Numbered from the stretch's first letter, positions 35,011 to 44,311 are shown. The stretch: 64,000 bases of DNA from Nitrospirota bacterium (GCA_030645475.1 JAUSMA010000071.1:62001-126000); one strand, 5' to 3'. The notes: a model not told the origin generated them from the letters alone. Program-made: numbers and translations.

Positions 35011-36056
35011 CTTCCAAGAACTAACTGCCGCAGTCGATCTTCCCCGACGGTCACGTCCGTGGTCAGTCGAACGGCCCACCAGGGATCGGTGGGTTGGAGC
35101 AGCGCAGCCAGCTTGCAGGCATCTTTCTCCGTCGTCACCACCAGTTCAGCCTGAAGCTCTGTCGCTCTCGCTCGAAGTCGCTCGATATCCTGTCTCGTAT
35201 AGGCATGGTGATCGACATACACCACTTCATCGAGAACCGTGATCCCTATCGACTCGACGAGAGCACGAAAGGATCCCGCATGTCCCACCGCGCTACAGAG
35301 CAACGCGGTCTTTCCCTTGGACCAGGAGAGCGGCTGCGATGCGCCGCTGACCACCGACCAGAGACTCTCCGGACGAAATACCACCTGGATCGGATCTGGC
35401 ATCGTGCCGATCACGGCCTGCAACCGCTGGCAGACCTCTGTCACCTGCGCCGGCACATCCGCTCTGGTGACCACAATCGCGCTCGCCCGTCCGGCCGCCT
35501 GAAGCGGCTCCCGAAGTCGACCGGCCGGCACCAGAGCCGCAAGCCCCTCTGCATCCGTCGCATCGACCAATAAGAAATTCACCTCTCGATAGAGCCCCAG
35601 ATGCTGAAATCCATCGTCGAGTATCAGACAATCGACCGAAAATCGATCCAAGACCCAGCACCCGAGCTCATAGCGATCCGCACCGACAGCCACGATCGCC
35701 TTGGGGCAACGTTGCGCCATCAAAAATGGTTCATCGCCTGCCTCATTCGGACCGACCAGTAACTGCTCGCCGTTTGACACGAGCAGATACGGATCCGTAC
35801 TGGTCCGACGATAGCCCCGGCTGAGAATCGCCACCCTGGTCCCTTGCGCCAGGAGCCATTCGACCAGCTGAATGACTACCGGCGTTTTGCCCGTCCCACC
35901 CAACGTGAGATTTCCGACACTTACTACGGGAACCGGTAATCTTCGCTGTGCAAACCAGCCCCAGTAGTACAGGAGCGCGCGCAACCGCGCAACGGCCCCG
36001 TATGGAATTGCAGCCCACAATAGCCACCATCTGACCCTTGTGCCTGGATTCAACAA
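34992..36056 (-). CDS. lpxK: Tetraacyldisaccharide 4'-kinase
   Basis: A 354-residue enzyme that phosphorylates the 4' position of the lipid A disaccharide at the inner membrane. The Walker A loop VSVGNLTLGGTGKTPVVIQL follows an N-terminal membrane segment. VAILSRGYRR, EAGDEPFLMAQRCP, ILDDGFQHLGL and the final VVTTEKDACKL are characteristic LpxK motifs. No ATG is available at the N-terminus; TTG at 36056 is the first start, five bases after the KdtA stop. The stop is inside a 7-bp tandem repeat. Confidence 0.92.
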   Translation of the reverse strand: MLNPGTRVRWWLLWAAIPYGAVARLRALLYYWGWFAQRRLPVPVVSVGNLTLGGTGKTPVVIQLVEWLLAQGTRVAILSRGYRRTSTDPYLLVSNGEQLLVGPNEAGDEPFLMAQRCPKAIVAVGADRYELGCWVLDRFSVDCLILDDGFQHLGLYREVNFLLVDATDAEGLAALVPAGRLREPLQAAGRASAIVVTRADVPAQVTEVCQRLQAVIGTMPDPIQVVFRPESLWSVVSGASQPLSWSKGKTALLCSAVGHAGSFRALVESIGITVLDEVVYVDHHAYTRQDIERLRARATELQAELVVTTEKDACKLAALLQPTDPWWAVRLTTDVTVGEDRLRQLVLGRLKAEG

Positions 36057-36060
36057 TTGT

Positions 36061-37440
36061 TCAACGCCCAGCCATGAGAGTGTGCGGTCGGTCTGTGAGA
36101 GGAGACCCGCTCGTGCCTCGCTGCGGCATCAGCAGCTGATCGATGGCCTCCAGCGTCCGTTGCAAGGCTCCCTGATTCTGCTCAACCACCTGACTCGCTG
36201 ACTGGCCCATCCGCTTCCGTCCCTCGTCATCGGAGAACAGGGCCAGAACCTGCTTGGTGAGGTCCGCCGCCTGGAGAACTCGACGACCTCCTCCCGCCTG
36301 AATCAAGAAATCTGCAATTTCTGCACAATGGTCGGTATAAGGACCGAACAACACGGGCTTCGCCCACTGAGCAGGCTCCAGCAAATTATGCCCGCCGATC
36401 GGGACGAGGGTGCCTCCGACAAACGCGACGACAGCTTCCCGGTAGATCGCCGCCAATTCCCCACGTGAATCGAGCACCACTACACGCGGACCAGTAGATC
36501 GCAGCCCGCCGGCCTGCCCGATGGTACTGCCTTTCTGCACGGCGAGCCCGCGCGCCCGCACCATGGCCTCCACCGATTCCGCTCGTTCGATATGTCGAGG
36601 GGCCAGGAGCAAGACGGCCGAGGGATGACGCGTCACGAGCGCCTGATAACATTCCGCGAGCATCTCTTCCTCACCGGAATGGGTACTGCCCGCCACCAAC
36701 AGCTGTTCCCCCTCCTGAAGCCCAAGCCGAGCTCTCGTCACCCCACCCTCTGACACGGCAGGTATCGGCTGATCGAACTTGATATTCCCTGTTCGCCTGA
36801 CCCGAGAAGCCTCTGCTCCCAGCGCGACGATACGGTCGACGTCACGGTCCGATTGCATCAGACAGAGGCTGAGCCCCTGCAACATCGTCCGATAGAACGA
36901 TCGCACAGGCGCCCATTGCTGCCGAGTAAAAGACCTGGTCGAAAGCCGGCCGTTCACAAGAACCGTCGGCACCCCGCGCCGACGCAGGTGCCACAAGAGG
37001 TTCGGCCAGAGTTCGGTCTCGACGAACACATAGAGGCAGGGTTGCAATCGTTCGATGAAGCGGGAAACCACACAGGAAAAATCGAGCGGCGCATAACAAT
37101 GCTCTGCTACTGCGGCTAACCGTTGCTCGACAGCCTCCCGTCCCGTCTCGGTAACCGTCGAGACCACGATACGATGTTCAGGATGACGGTGTTGCAACTC
37201 CTTGACCAGCGGTGTGACGGCCACCACTTCACCGAGAGAAACGGCATGAACCCAAATCACTGGTCTGTCCGGTCTGGCTGATTCATCTGGTCTATCTGGT
37301 CGACGAGATAGACCAGACGGACAATCTTTCAACCCCAGTCGCTGAAGCAATCCACGCCGACATCGCTGTTTGGCCAGCAGTATCGCCAAGATGACCGGCG
37401 ATACGAGCAGGAGCACAATGTTATAGAAGAGACGCCACAT
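36061..37440 (-). CDS. kdtA: 3-deoxy-D-manno-octulosonic acid (Kdo) transferase
   Basis: A GT30 enzyme of about 459 residues that adds Kdo to lipid A. It has an N-terminal membrane anchor (FYNIVLLLVSPVILAILLAK), VIWVHAVSLGEVVAVTPLV, VFVETELWPNLLWHLRRRG, VAGSTHSGEEEMLAECYQ, LLLAPRHIERAESV and FVGGTLVPIGGHNLLEPA. Between the anchor and the domain start (about residues 42-58) is an unusual run of Arg-Pro-Asp repeats coded by a tandem CTGGTC-type repeat at 37262-37322. The start is ATG 37440; a GTG at 37458 is the alternative. Confidence 0.92.
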   Translation of the reverse strand: MWRLFYNIVLLLVSPVILAILLAKQRCRRGLLQRLGLKDCPSGLSRRPDRPDESARPDRPVIWVHAVSLGEVVAVTPLVKELQHRHPEHRIVVSTVTETGREAVEQRLAAVAEHCYAPLDFSCVVSRFIERLQPCLYVFVETELWPNLLWHLRRRGVPTVLVNGRLSTRSFTRQQWAPVRSFYRTMLQGLSLCLMQSDRDVDRIVALGAEASRVRRTGNIKFDQPIPAVSEGGVTRARLGLQEGEQLLVAGSTHSGEEEMLAECYQALVTRHPSAVLLLAPRHIERAESVEAMVRARGLAVQKGSTIGQAGGLRSTGPRVVVLDSRGELAAIYREAVVAFVGGTLVPIGGHNLLEPAQWAKPVLFGPYTDHCAEIADFLIQAGGGRRVLQAADLTKQVLALFSDDEGRKRMGQSASQVVEQNQGALQRTLEAIDQLLMPQRGTSGSPLTDRPHTLMAGR

Positions 37441-37500
37441 ATGATGAGCAGTCAGCACAGTCTCATGCAGAGATGAAGGTTGAAGACTGACAACTGACGG

Positions 37501-38159
37501 CTAGATCTTCAACGCCTCTTCCGCCTGATCCGTCAATCGATTCAGAACCGTTTCAAGCTCCAGGCGTGCCGCTTCCAACGCCTGTTCATCGGAGTCTCGC
37601 GGCACCCAGATGGGGGCGCCCCACAGGTAGAGGCCCCGAGACCATGGGAATGGGACCATGAACCGATCCCAGCTCGCGAAGAGTTTTTTTTTGAGCAGCT
37701 AAAGGCTAACGGCACAATCGGAAGCCCGGTGGCCTTCGCCAACTGCACCACTCCGAGCTTGGCGACCTGGCGAGGCCCCTTGGGTCCATCGGGAGTCACG
37801 ACAAGATCCGCACCGGATCGCCCGAGGCGAATCAATTCTCGCAACGCCAGCGCCCCACCCCTGGTGCTCGATCCACGCACCGCCCGATGCCCGAATCGAG
37901 AGATAATGCGTGCGATGATCTCACCGTCCTGATGCTGGCTGATCAAGACGTTGGCGCCTGTTCCACGATAACCTATCGGGACCATGAGCTGCTGCGCATG
38001 CCAAAACGCCAGAATGATATGCCGCCCCTCACGATACAAGGCATCCACCTGTTCGTGGCCCCGCGACTCCATTCGCATCGACCCGGTCAGTCCTCGAATG
38101 ATTGACGCTCCGACGGGAGGGAGGAGTGAGAGCTTCACCCACGTCTCGATTCGCTTCAT
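37501..38159 (-). CDS. DUF374 lysophospholipid acyltransferase-like protein, interrupted by a frameshift at an A9 run
   Basis: The first 155 or so residues read well: ASIIRGLTGSMRMESRGH, IILAFWHAQQLMVPI, LISQHQDGEIIARIISRFG, RGSSTRGGALALRELIR and VVTPDGPKGPRQVAKLGVV. At 37684-37692 the coding strand has nine A residues, after which the normal frame gives a nonsense tail. Reading one base back gives LFASWDRFMVPFPWSR, LYLWGAPIWVPRD and an acidic helix ending at TAG 37501-37503, which is the expected DUF374 C-terminus and length (about 219 residues). The cause may be slippage, real mutation or sequencing error. The family acts in Kdo/lipid A acylation in some bacteria. It sits between msbA and kdtA. 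Confidence 0.78.
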
Positions 38160-38166
38160 CCTGGGA

Positions 38167-39912
38167 TTACGCATCAGGCACGTCCTGGAACTGCATGGCA
38201 TGAAGCCGCTGGTATTGGCCTCCGTGGCGAAGCAGTTCGTCGTGGGTGCCGACTTCGACGATCGAGCCCTTGGCCAAGACCATGATCCGATCGGCCCGTT
38301 GAATCGTGGACAGCCGATGGGCGATCACGACGGTCGTCCGATTTTTCATCAAGTTGGTCAGCGCCAGCTGGACGACCCGCTCGGACTCGGTGTCCAAGGC
38401 CGACGTGGCCTCATCGAGAATGAGCAAGGGAGGGTCGCGTAAAATTGCGCGGGCGATGGCCAAACGCTGCCGTTCGCCGCCTGAAAGCTTCACCCCTTTT
38501 TCTCCTACCACCGTCTGATATCCCTGAGGAAGACGTTCGACGAAATCGTGGGCATAGGCCAACCGCGCCGCCTGCACAATCTCTTCATCGGTCGCATCCT
38601 GCCGCCCAAACGCAATATTGTTCCGAATGCTGTCGTCGAACAAGACCACATCTTGGGACACCATCCCCATCTGCGAACGCAGCGAGCGCAGGCTGTAGGA
38701 CTGAATGTCGACTCCGTCGATGAGCACACGACCGGCAGTCGGTTCGTAAAAGCGCGGAATCAGATTGACCAGGGTCGTCTTTCCACTCCCACTGCTGCCG
38801 ACAAGCGCCACCATCTCTCCGGCGCGAATCGTCAGGTTGATGTCATTCAGCGCCGGCACGGCCTGGCTCTCATACAGAAACGTCACGTCCTCAAACGTCA
38901 CCGCCTGCGCCACACGCGGCAACTCCAACCGCCCCCGCTCCGCATCCTGCTCGGTCTGGAGGTCCAGCACGCTAAATACTCGTTCGGCTGCGGCCAAGGC
39001 CTGTTGAATGGAATTATTGGAACCGGACAACCGGCGAAGCGGGGTATAGGCCATGAACATCGCCGTGAGAAACGAGAAAAATTCCCCCGGCGTCATGGAG
39101 CCATTGATCACGAGAAAGCCGCCATACCAGATAATCGCCGCGACCCCCACCACACCGATCACTTCCATATGCGACGACCCGAGGGACGAGACTTGGATCG
39201 CCTTCATCGTCGTACTCAGGAAGGCGCGGTTGCTCAGTTGGAATCTCGTCTCCTCGGTCTCTTCCCGCCCATAGGCCTTCACCATGCGAATACCGGACAA
39301 CGTTTCCTGAAGCGTCGAGGCCATATCCCCCATCCGCTCTTGCCCGCTGGCCGCCAGCGCCCGCAGCCGTTTCCCCATCCGCACCATCGTGAAGACGGCC
39401 AAGGGGATGACGATCACCGAGAGACCGGCCAGCCGCCAATTCTGATAGAAGATGACGCCCATCATGGCGAGAAACGTGAGGCCCTGCTGGAAAATATCCT
39501 TCAGAACGCCGGCCACCGCGTTGGCCATCAACGACACGTCGTTCACCACACGGGACACCAGCCGCCCCGACGTATTCACATCGTGGTAGGGAATGGGCAG
39601 CCGAATGAGCTTCCCGAACAACTCCTGCCGGATGTCGGTGATCACCTGATTCCCGACATAGTTCATGAGATAGTTTTGCCCGTAGTTGAAGGCGCTCTTC
39701 AACACCGACACGGTGAAGAGCGCAAGAGGAAGGACCAGCAGCAGGCTTTCGTTCTTATTGATGAAGATCTCGTCGAGGACCGGCTTGACGAGCCAGGCAT
39801 AGGCGCCGGAGAAGGCCGCCACCAGCCCTGAACAGGCGAAGGCCGCACCCAAGCGAACCCGATAGGGCTTCAGATAACGAAACAGTCGTATCAAGCGATC
39901 TAGCGTCGACAT
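38167..39912 (-). CDS. msbA: Lipid A export ABC transporter
   Basis: A 581-residue half-transporter with a six-segment membrane domain and a C-terminal ATPase: Walker A VGSSGSGKTTLVNLIPRF, signature LSGGERQRLAIARAI, Walker B LLILDEATSALDTESE and the switch region VVIAHRLSTIQRAD. The setting between lpxB and the acyltransferase/kdtA genes identifies it as the MsbA type that flips core-lipid A to the outer leaflet of the inner membrane. Confidence 0.9.
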   Translation of the reverse strand: MSTLDRLIRLFRYLKPYRVRLGAAFACSGLVAAFSGAYAWLVKPVLDEIFINKNESLLLVLPLALFTVSVLKSAFNYGQNYLMNYVGNQVITDIRQELFGKLIRLPIPYHDVNTSGRLVSRVVNDVSLMANAVAGVLKDIFQQGLTFLAMMGVIFYQNWRLAGLSVIVIPLAVFTMVRMGKRLRALAASGQERMGDMASTLQETLSGIRMVKAYGREETEETRFQLSNRAFLSTTMKAIQVSSLGSSHMEVIGVVGVAAIIWYGGFLVINGSMTPGEFFSFLTAMFMAYTPLRRLSGSNNSIQQALAAAERVFSVLDLQTEQDAERGRLELPRVAQAVTFEDVTFLYESQAVPALNDINLTIRAGEMVALVGSSGSGKTTLVNLIPRFYEPTAGRVLIDGVDIQSYSLRSLRSQMGMVSQDVVLFDDSIRNNIAFGRQDATDEEIVQAARLAYAHDFVERLPQGYQTVVGEKGVKLSGGERQRLAIARAILRDPPLLILDEATSALDTESERVVQLALTNLMKNRTTVVIAHRLSTIQRADRIMVLAKGSIVEVGTHDELLRHGGQYQRLHAMQFQDVPDA

Positions 39913-41027
39913 TCAGACAATGCCACCTCTGCGGCTCGGCGGGAGGCGCCGGGCTCCCCTAATGATTGCCGAACCTGCCGCAACCCTTCTTTCATCTCAC
40001 GATAGGCCGACGGATCGCGCAAGAGGTGGAGCACCTCCTGACACAACCGCTCGGCCGTCGCCTCATCCTGAATCAGTTCCGGAACGACCGATCGGCCTGC
40101 CACCAGATTGACGAGCCCGATCCACTTCACATTGATCAGCCAACGCGCCAGGCGATAGGTCACCGGCGTAGTCTTGTACAGCAACACCATGGGAGTCCCC
40201 ACCACCGCCGCCTGCAGCGTGGCGGTTCCCGATGCGATAAACAACACATCGGATAGGGCCATCACCTCACTCGCCTGATCGTATGCGACTCGGACCGGCA
40301 CAGGGCTCCGCTGTAACAGAGACTGAATCAGATGATCGTGAATTGAAGAGGCCTGCGCCAGGATAAATTGTATCCCCGGTTCTGCGGCATGCAGTTGCGC
40401 CGCCGCGTCGAGAAGCACCGGCAGCAGCATCTCGACTTCGCGCACTCGACTCCCCGGCAACAATCCAACGACGCGGGCCGACTCGTCCAGGCCGAACTTC
40501 CTGCGAAGCGCCGCACGATCGTACTGCGGCGCCACCGCATCAAGCAGCGGATGGCCGACGAACGTACAACGCACACCCGCCCGGCGATAGAGTTCCGGCT
40601 CGAACGGGAGAATGACGACGACATGATCGACCCGGCGCTGAATCCACTTCATACGACCGGGACGCCAGGCCCAAACCTGGGGCGCGATATAGTACATCAC
40701 ACGCCGGCCGGCGGCCTTGGCCACCCGGGCGAAATGAAAATTCAGCCCTGGATTATCGATCAGCACGACCAAATCCCAGGCCTCTGACTTCAGCACTCGC
40801 CGGATCGCCAACACGCGCTGGACCATGGCCCGAATGGCAGACAGGCCGATCAATCCCATCACATCTAGCTGCGGAACGCCCGGCACGAGGCTCACCCCTG
40901 CTGCGCGCATCGCCGCCCCACCAATGCCGACCAGCTCGGCCGTCGGGTCGAGCGCCATGATCGCTTTCGCTAAATGAGCCCCATGGAGGTCACCCGACGC
41001 TTCGCCTGTCACGATCAACATTCGCAT
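39900..41027 (-). CDS. lpxB: Lipid A disaccharide synthase
   Basis: A 375-residue GT19 enzyme that joins UDP-2,3-diacylglucosamine with lipid X. It has MLIVTGEASGDLHGA at the N-terminus, GIGGAAMRAAGV, LIDNPGLNFHFARVAKAAGR, YYIAPQVWAWRPGRMKWIQ, LPFEPELYRRAGV, FVGHPLLDAV and GLLPGSRVREVEMLLPVLL. The start ATG at 41027 lies 4 bases after the oxidoreductase stop; its end overlaps the start of msbA by 13 bases. Confidence 0.93.
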   Translation of the reverse strand: MRMLIVTGEASGDLHGAHLAKAIMALDPTAELVGIGGAAMRAAGVSLVPGVPQLDVMGLIGLSAIRAMVQRVLAIRRVLKSEAWDLVVLIDNPGLNFHFARVAKAAGRRVMYYIAPQVWAWRPGRMKWIQRRVDHVVVILPFEPELYRRAGVRCTFVGHPLLDAVAPQYDRAALRRKFGLDESARVVGLLPGSRVREVEMLLPVLLDAAAQLHAAEPGIQFILAQASSIHDHLIQSLLQRSPVPVRVAYDQASEVMALSDVLFIASGTATLQAAVVGTPMVLLYKTTPVTYRLARWLINVKWIGLVNLVAGRSVVPELIQDEATAERLCQEVLHLLRDPSAYREMKEGLRQVRQSLGEPGASRRAAEVALSECRR

Positions 41028-41031
41028 AGCT

Positions 41032-42030
41032 TCACAGCCGAGACAAAGAAGACGCGCCGCCACCGTCTATCCCGTGAGCCCCTGCTTCATGACGAGCCGC
41101 AAAGGCCTCAATGGCCTGCAACACTTGATGTGCGGCCGCCACTGCCGCCGCGCCATCCTCACCGGACACCACCGGCCTCGTGCCTGTGCCGGCTGCGTGC
41201 AGAAACGATGCGAGTTGGAGCTTCAAAGGTTCTTCATCTCCACCCTGCAACTGTTCAACCTCGACGGTCGGCTTCTCTCCTGCCTTGGCGCTGCGGCGGG
41301 AGACCATGCCGAGACGAGTCTGAAAATCGATCGAGAGGTAACTGTCCCGCTGAAAGAGACGCAACCGCCGCATCTTATTCGTCGACACACGGCTGGAGGT
41401 CAAGTTGGCCACGCAGCCGCTCTGGAACTGAATACGGGCATTGGCAATATCGATCGAGGAGGACAAGACCGCCACCCCCGCAGCGCGCACTTCTTCAATA
41501 GGACCTGGATTCAAAGACAACACGAGATCCAAATCGTGAATCATCAGGTCCAAGACCACATCCACGTCCGTCCCCCGTTCACTGAAGCTACTGAGGCGGT
41601 GACATTCGATAAATACCGGCCGGCTAATATGGGGACGCATCAGCGCCATCACCGGATTGAACCGCTCGCTGTGGCCGACTTGTAGACAACACCCTCGTTG
41701 TTTGGCGAGCTGGACCAACTCCTCTGCTTCTGTTGGTGTGACAGCAATGGGTTTTTCAACCAGGACATGTTTGCCTGCCTGCAGACAGGCTTTGGCGACA
41801 GCATAGTGGCCAGACGTGGGAACCGCCACGCTCACGACATCGACGTGCGAGAGCAATTCATCGATCGTACGAAAGACCGGCGACCCATGCCGATCTGCGA
41901 CCGTCTGTGCACGCTCAATCGATTGATCCGTCAGGCCAACGAGCTGCGCCCCGGGCAAGGAGGCATAGAGGCGCGCATGGTGCTGCCCGAGATGTCCGAC
42001 ACCGATCACACCTGCCCTTAGCAGCTTCAT
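41032..42030 (-). CDS. Gfo/Idh/MocA family oxidoreductase (possibly GnnA-like)
   Basis: A 332-residue NAD(P)-dependent oxidoreductase. RAGVIGVGHLGQHHARLYA is the Rossmann motif, HVLVEKPIAVTPTEAEELV the EKP motif holding the catalytic lysine, and VQLAKQRG... LQVGHSERFNPVM follows. LDLMIHDLDLVLSL carries the usual H-D pair. In some bacteria the relative GnnA oxidises UDP-GlcNAc at C3 so that lipid A carries an amide-linked diamino sugar, and this gene sits inside the lpx cluster. No GnnB-type aminotransferase is beside it, so this role is only a suggestion. Confidence 0.8.
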   Translation of the reverse strand: MKLLRAGVIGVGHLGQHHARLYASLPGAQLVGLTDQSIERAQTVADRHGSPVFRTIDELLSHVDVVSVAVPTSGHYAVAKACLQAGKHVLVEKPIAVTPTEAEELVQLAKQRGCCLQVGHSERFNPVMALMRPHISRPVFIECHRLSSFSERGTDVDVVLDLMIHDLDLVLSLNPGPIEEVRAAGVAVLSSSIDIANARIQFQSGCVANLTSSRVSTNKMRRLRLFQRDSYLSIDFQTRLGMVSRRSAKAGEKPTVEVEQLQGGDEEPLKLQLASFLHAAGTGTRPVVSGEDGAAAVAAAHQVLQAIEAFAARHEAGAHGIDGGGASSLSRL

Positions 42031-42109
42031 AGGATACCCCGAGCGTGATACAGCGATGGGAAGAGAACGGGCCCACCTGTCCTCTTCTTTGTCAGGAGCT
42101 CATCACGCA

Positions 42110-42961
42110 TTACGGCTCCCCCATCGCATCCTGCTTAATCCCGACAATGGCAATGCGGGCAAACTTAGCCTTCTCCAACATAATCTCACGATCCAACAAA
42201 ATGGTCCGTCCGGCTTCGACCGCCAACACGGAAGCCTTGACCGATGCCATCACTTCAATCGTTCGAGGCCCCACGGCCGGGAGATCGAATCGCAAGTCCT
42301 GCTGCGGCTTCGATCGTTTGACCACCACCGCGCCCTCCTTGGCCAGATCGCCGCCGCGTTTGATGGCGCCATCGGTGCCTTCGACCGCTTCGACGGCCAC
42401 AACCACGCGATCTTTAATCACGACACATTGCCCGATATCGAGACGGCCGATGTCATGCGCCACGTCCCAGCCGTAGCGGATGTCCGCCCATTCTTTCTCC
42501 GATGGAGTCCGTTCGGTCAACGGCCCTTCTTCCACGAGAATCCCCTCAAGCCCGAAGGTCGACTCACAGATGGCGATCCCTTCTTGCTCGAGTTCCTTTG
42601 CGATTTCACGCAAGAGATCGTCGTCTTTCCAGAGCGCCAACCTCGTCGCCAATGCCAAGGCGCGAAAGTCAGGCCGGACCGTGGTAAACATATGGGTCTT
42701 CTTGATCCCGCCCAGCATCACAGCCTGATGGACGCCGTCTTCCTTGAAGGCCTTGATCAGTTTATTGAGCTGGCCGATCTTGATCCAATGGATCCGATCC
42801 ACATGGCCGGCCAACTCCGGTTCCGTCTCGCCTTCATGTGCCACCGCCGACACGTGATAACCCAGCCTTCTGGCATTATCCGCAAAGATGATCGGAAACC
42901 GGCCGTTGCCGGCAATCAGCCCAATTCGCTCGCCATCGGTCATATGAGGCAGTACGGCCAC
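42110..42961 (-). CDS. lpxI: UDP-2,3-diacylglucosamine pyrophosphatase, LpxI type
   Basis: A 283-residue LpxI (DUF1009) protein: RIGLIAGNGRFPIIFADNAR, LGGIKKTHMFTTVRPDFRAL, RLDIGQCVVIKDRVVVAVEA, VEGTDGAIKRGGDLAKEGAV and VVKRSKPQQDLRFDLPAVG. It releases UMP from UDP-diacylglucosamine to give lipid X, replacing LpxH. The GTG at 42961 has GAGGAG eight bases upstream; an ATG six codons in lacks such a site. The gene follows lpxA with a 5-bp gap, consistent with a lipid A operon. Confidence 0.93.
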   Translation of the reverse strand: MAVLPHMTDGERIGLIAGNGRFPIIFADNARRLGYHVSAVAHEGETEPELAGHVDRIHWIKIGQLNKLIKAFKEDGVHQAVMLGGIKKTHMFTTVRPDFRALALATRLALWKDDDLLREIAKELEQEGIAICESTFGLEGILVEEGPLTERTPSEKEWADIRYGWDVAHDIGRLDIGQCVVIKDRVVVAVEAVEGTDGAIKRGGDLAKEGAVVVKRSKPQQDLRFDLPAVGPRTIEVMASVKASVLAVEAGRTILLDREIMLEKAKFARIAIVGIKQDAMGEP

Positions 42962-42966
42962 GGTGC

Positions 42967-43773
42967 TTACTCCTCATTCTCCTGATCTTTACCGACCGAC
43001 CGACAGATGCCGCGTTTCGTTCCTTCGAGAAACCCCAACACCGTCATCACGTCCGGTTGATCGCCGAACTCGACCTTTGCCAATTTAGCCGCTTCAGCCG
43101 TTCGATGCCCCGATCGGAACAACATGTCGTAGGCTCGTTTCAACACCGAGATCCGATCGGTGGAAAACCCCTGTCGGCGCAACCCCACCGAATTGAGGCC
43201 GTACATCCGCGCACGATAGCCGCCCGCCGCCCGCATGAAGGGAGGAAGGTCCTGCCCGAGGGCGCAACAGCCGCCAACCATGGAGTAGGACCCGACCCGC
43301 ACATGTTGATGAATCCCGGTCAATCCCCCGATGATCGCATGGTCACCAATGGTGATGTGGCCGGCCAAACTGGCGGCATTGGCCAGGATGAGATGGCTGC
43401 CGAGATGACAGTCGTGGGCGACGTGCACATAGGCCATGAGGAAATTCTTGGAGCCGATCGTCGTCGTCCCGCCGCCTTGTACGGTTGCGCGATTGACCGT
43501 GACATATTCCCGGAAAATGTTGTCGTCGCCGATCACGACCTTAGTCGGTTCGCCCTTATAGGCGAGATGTTGGGGTGGGGCGCCGATCGAGACGAAGGGA
43601 TGCAGCTCGCACCGCGCACCGATCTCCGTCCAGCCATCGACGGCGACATGAGACACGAGTCGCGTCCCAGACCCGATGGTGACATGTTCGCCAACCACAC
43701 AAAATGGGCCCACCACGACGTCGGCGGCCAACTGCGCCTTAGGGTGGACGATGGCACTCGCATGAATCTGCAC
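42967..43773 (-). CDS. lpxA: UDP-N-acetylglucosamine O-acyltransferase
   Basis: A 268-residue left-handed beta-helix enzyme built of hexapeptide repeats (IHASAIVHPKAQLAADVVVG, GPFCVVGEHVTIGSGT, FLMAYVHVAHDCHLGSH, LAGHITIGDHAIIGGL). The catalytic histidine lies in AYVHVAHDCH. The C-terminal helical bundle contains YGLNSVGLRRQGFS, typical of LpxA. It starts lipid A synthesis by adding a 3-hydroxyacyl chain from ACP. The start is GTG with GGAGG six bases upstream. Confidence 0.93.
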   Translation of the reverse strand: MQIHASAIVHPKAQLAADVVVGPFCVVGEHVTIGSGTRLVSHVAVDGWTEIGARCELHPFVSIGAPPQHLAYKGEPTKVVIGDDNIFREYVTVNRATVQGGGTTTIGSKNFLMAYVHVAHDCHLGSHLILANAASLAGHITIGDHAIIGGLTGIHQHVRVGSYSMVGGCCALGQDLPPFMRAAGGYRARMYGLNSVGLRRQGFSTDRISVLKRAYDMLFRSGHRTAEAAKLAKVEFGDQPDVMTVLGFLEGTKRGICRSVGKDQENEE

Positions 43774-43852
43774 GCTTAACCTCCAGTGATGAATGATCGG
43801 TGATCAGTGCTGGGCTTCGGATAACTGCTATTCCACCAAAACTCGCCACGCA

Positions 43853-44311
43853 TCACGCATCACCTTTTACGGCCTTTTCTTCCGTGACCATCGCGGTCAC
43901 TTCGGCTTCGCAGACGAGTTCCTCTCCGACGAAGGCCTTCCCTTCCATCTTCCAGAACGGCGGCCGTTTCCTCACGACCTCGATCTCGAATCGCAACTGG
44001 TCACCGGGCACGACCGGTTTTCTGAACTTCGCGCCATCGACACCGGTCAAATAGACGACCGGACGTGCGGCGTTCCCCAGCGACTTAAACGCCAGAATAG
44101 CGCCAACTTGAGACATGGCTTCCAGAATCAACACCCCTGGCATGACCGGGCGTCCAGGGAAATGCCCCAGAAAGAAAGGTTCGTTGATCGTCACGTTCTT
44201 GATCCCGACGATTCGTTTGTCGGGATCCAGTTCCTGAATCCGATCGACCAGAAGAAAGGGGTACCGGTGCGGCAAAAGCGCCTGTATTTCGGCTTGCTCC
44301 ATGACGGACAT
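43853..44311 (-). CDS. fabZ: 3-hydroxyacyl-ACP dehydratase
   Basis: A 152-residue hot-dog-fold dehydratase. [14 protein letters not shown] carries the catalytic histidine, and [20 protein letters not shown] carries the second active-site region with the conserved GHFPxxPVMPG. [18 protein letters not shown] closes the domain. It dehydrates 3-hydroxyacyl-ACP in fatty acid synthesis and competes with LpxA for substrate. ATG 44311 has GGAGG eight bases upstream. It lies next to lpxA as usual, but lpxD is not present in the cluster; the adjacent gap holds two palindromic elements. Confidence 0.93.
   Translation of the reverse strand: MSVMEQAEIQALLPHRYPFLLVDRIQELDPDKRIVGIKNVTINEPFFLGHFPGRPVMPGVLILEAMSQVGAILAFKSLGNAARPVVYLTGVDGAKFRKPVVPGDQLRFEIEVVRKRPPFWKMEGKAFVGEELVCEAEVTAMVTEEKAVKGDA

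Noticed and set aside
33917-35242. A 441-codon open frame on the plus strand opposite waaF and lpxK
   Set aside because: It runs antisense to genes with full, recognisable motifs, and its own product has no recognisable domain.
37542-38201. Taking the uninterrupted 219-codon frame as the complete acyltransferase
   Set aside because: Its last 50 or so residues are out of the family frame; the -1 frame after the A9 run gives the expected C-terminus.
38548-39831. A 427-codon open frame on the plus strand opposite msbA
   Set aside because: His/Arg-rich nonsense product; msbA on the other strand carries all ABC motifs.
42056-43779. Plus-strand open frames of 309 and 240 codons opposite lpxI and lpxA
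   Set aside because: Antisense shadows in GC-rich coding DNA; the minus-strand proteins are clear LpxI and LpxA.
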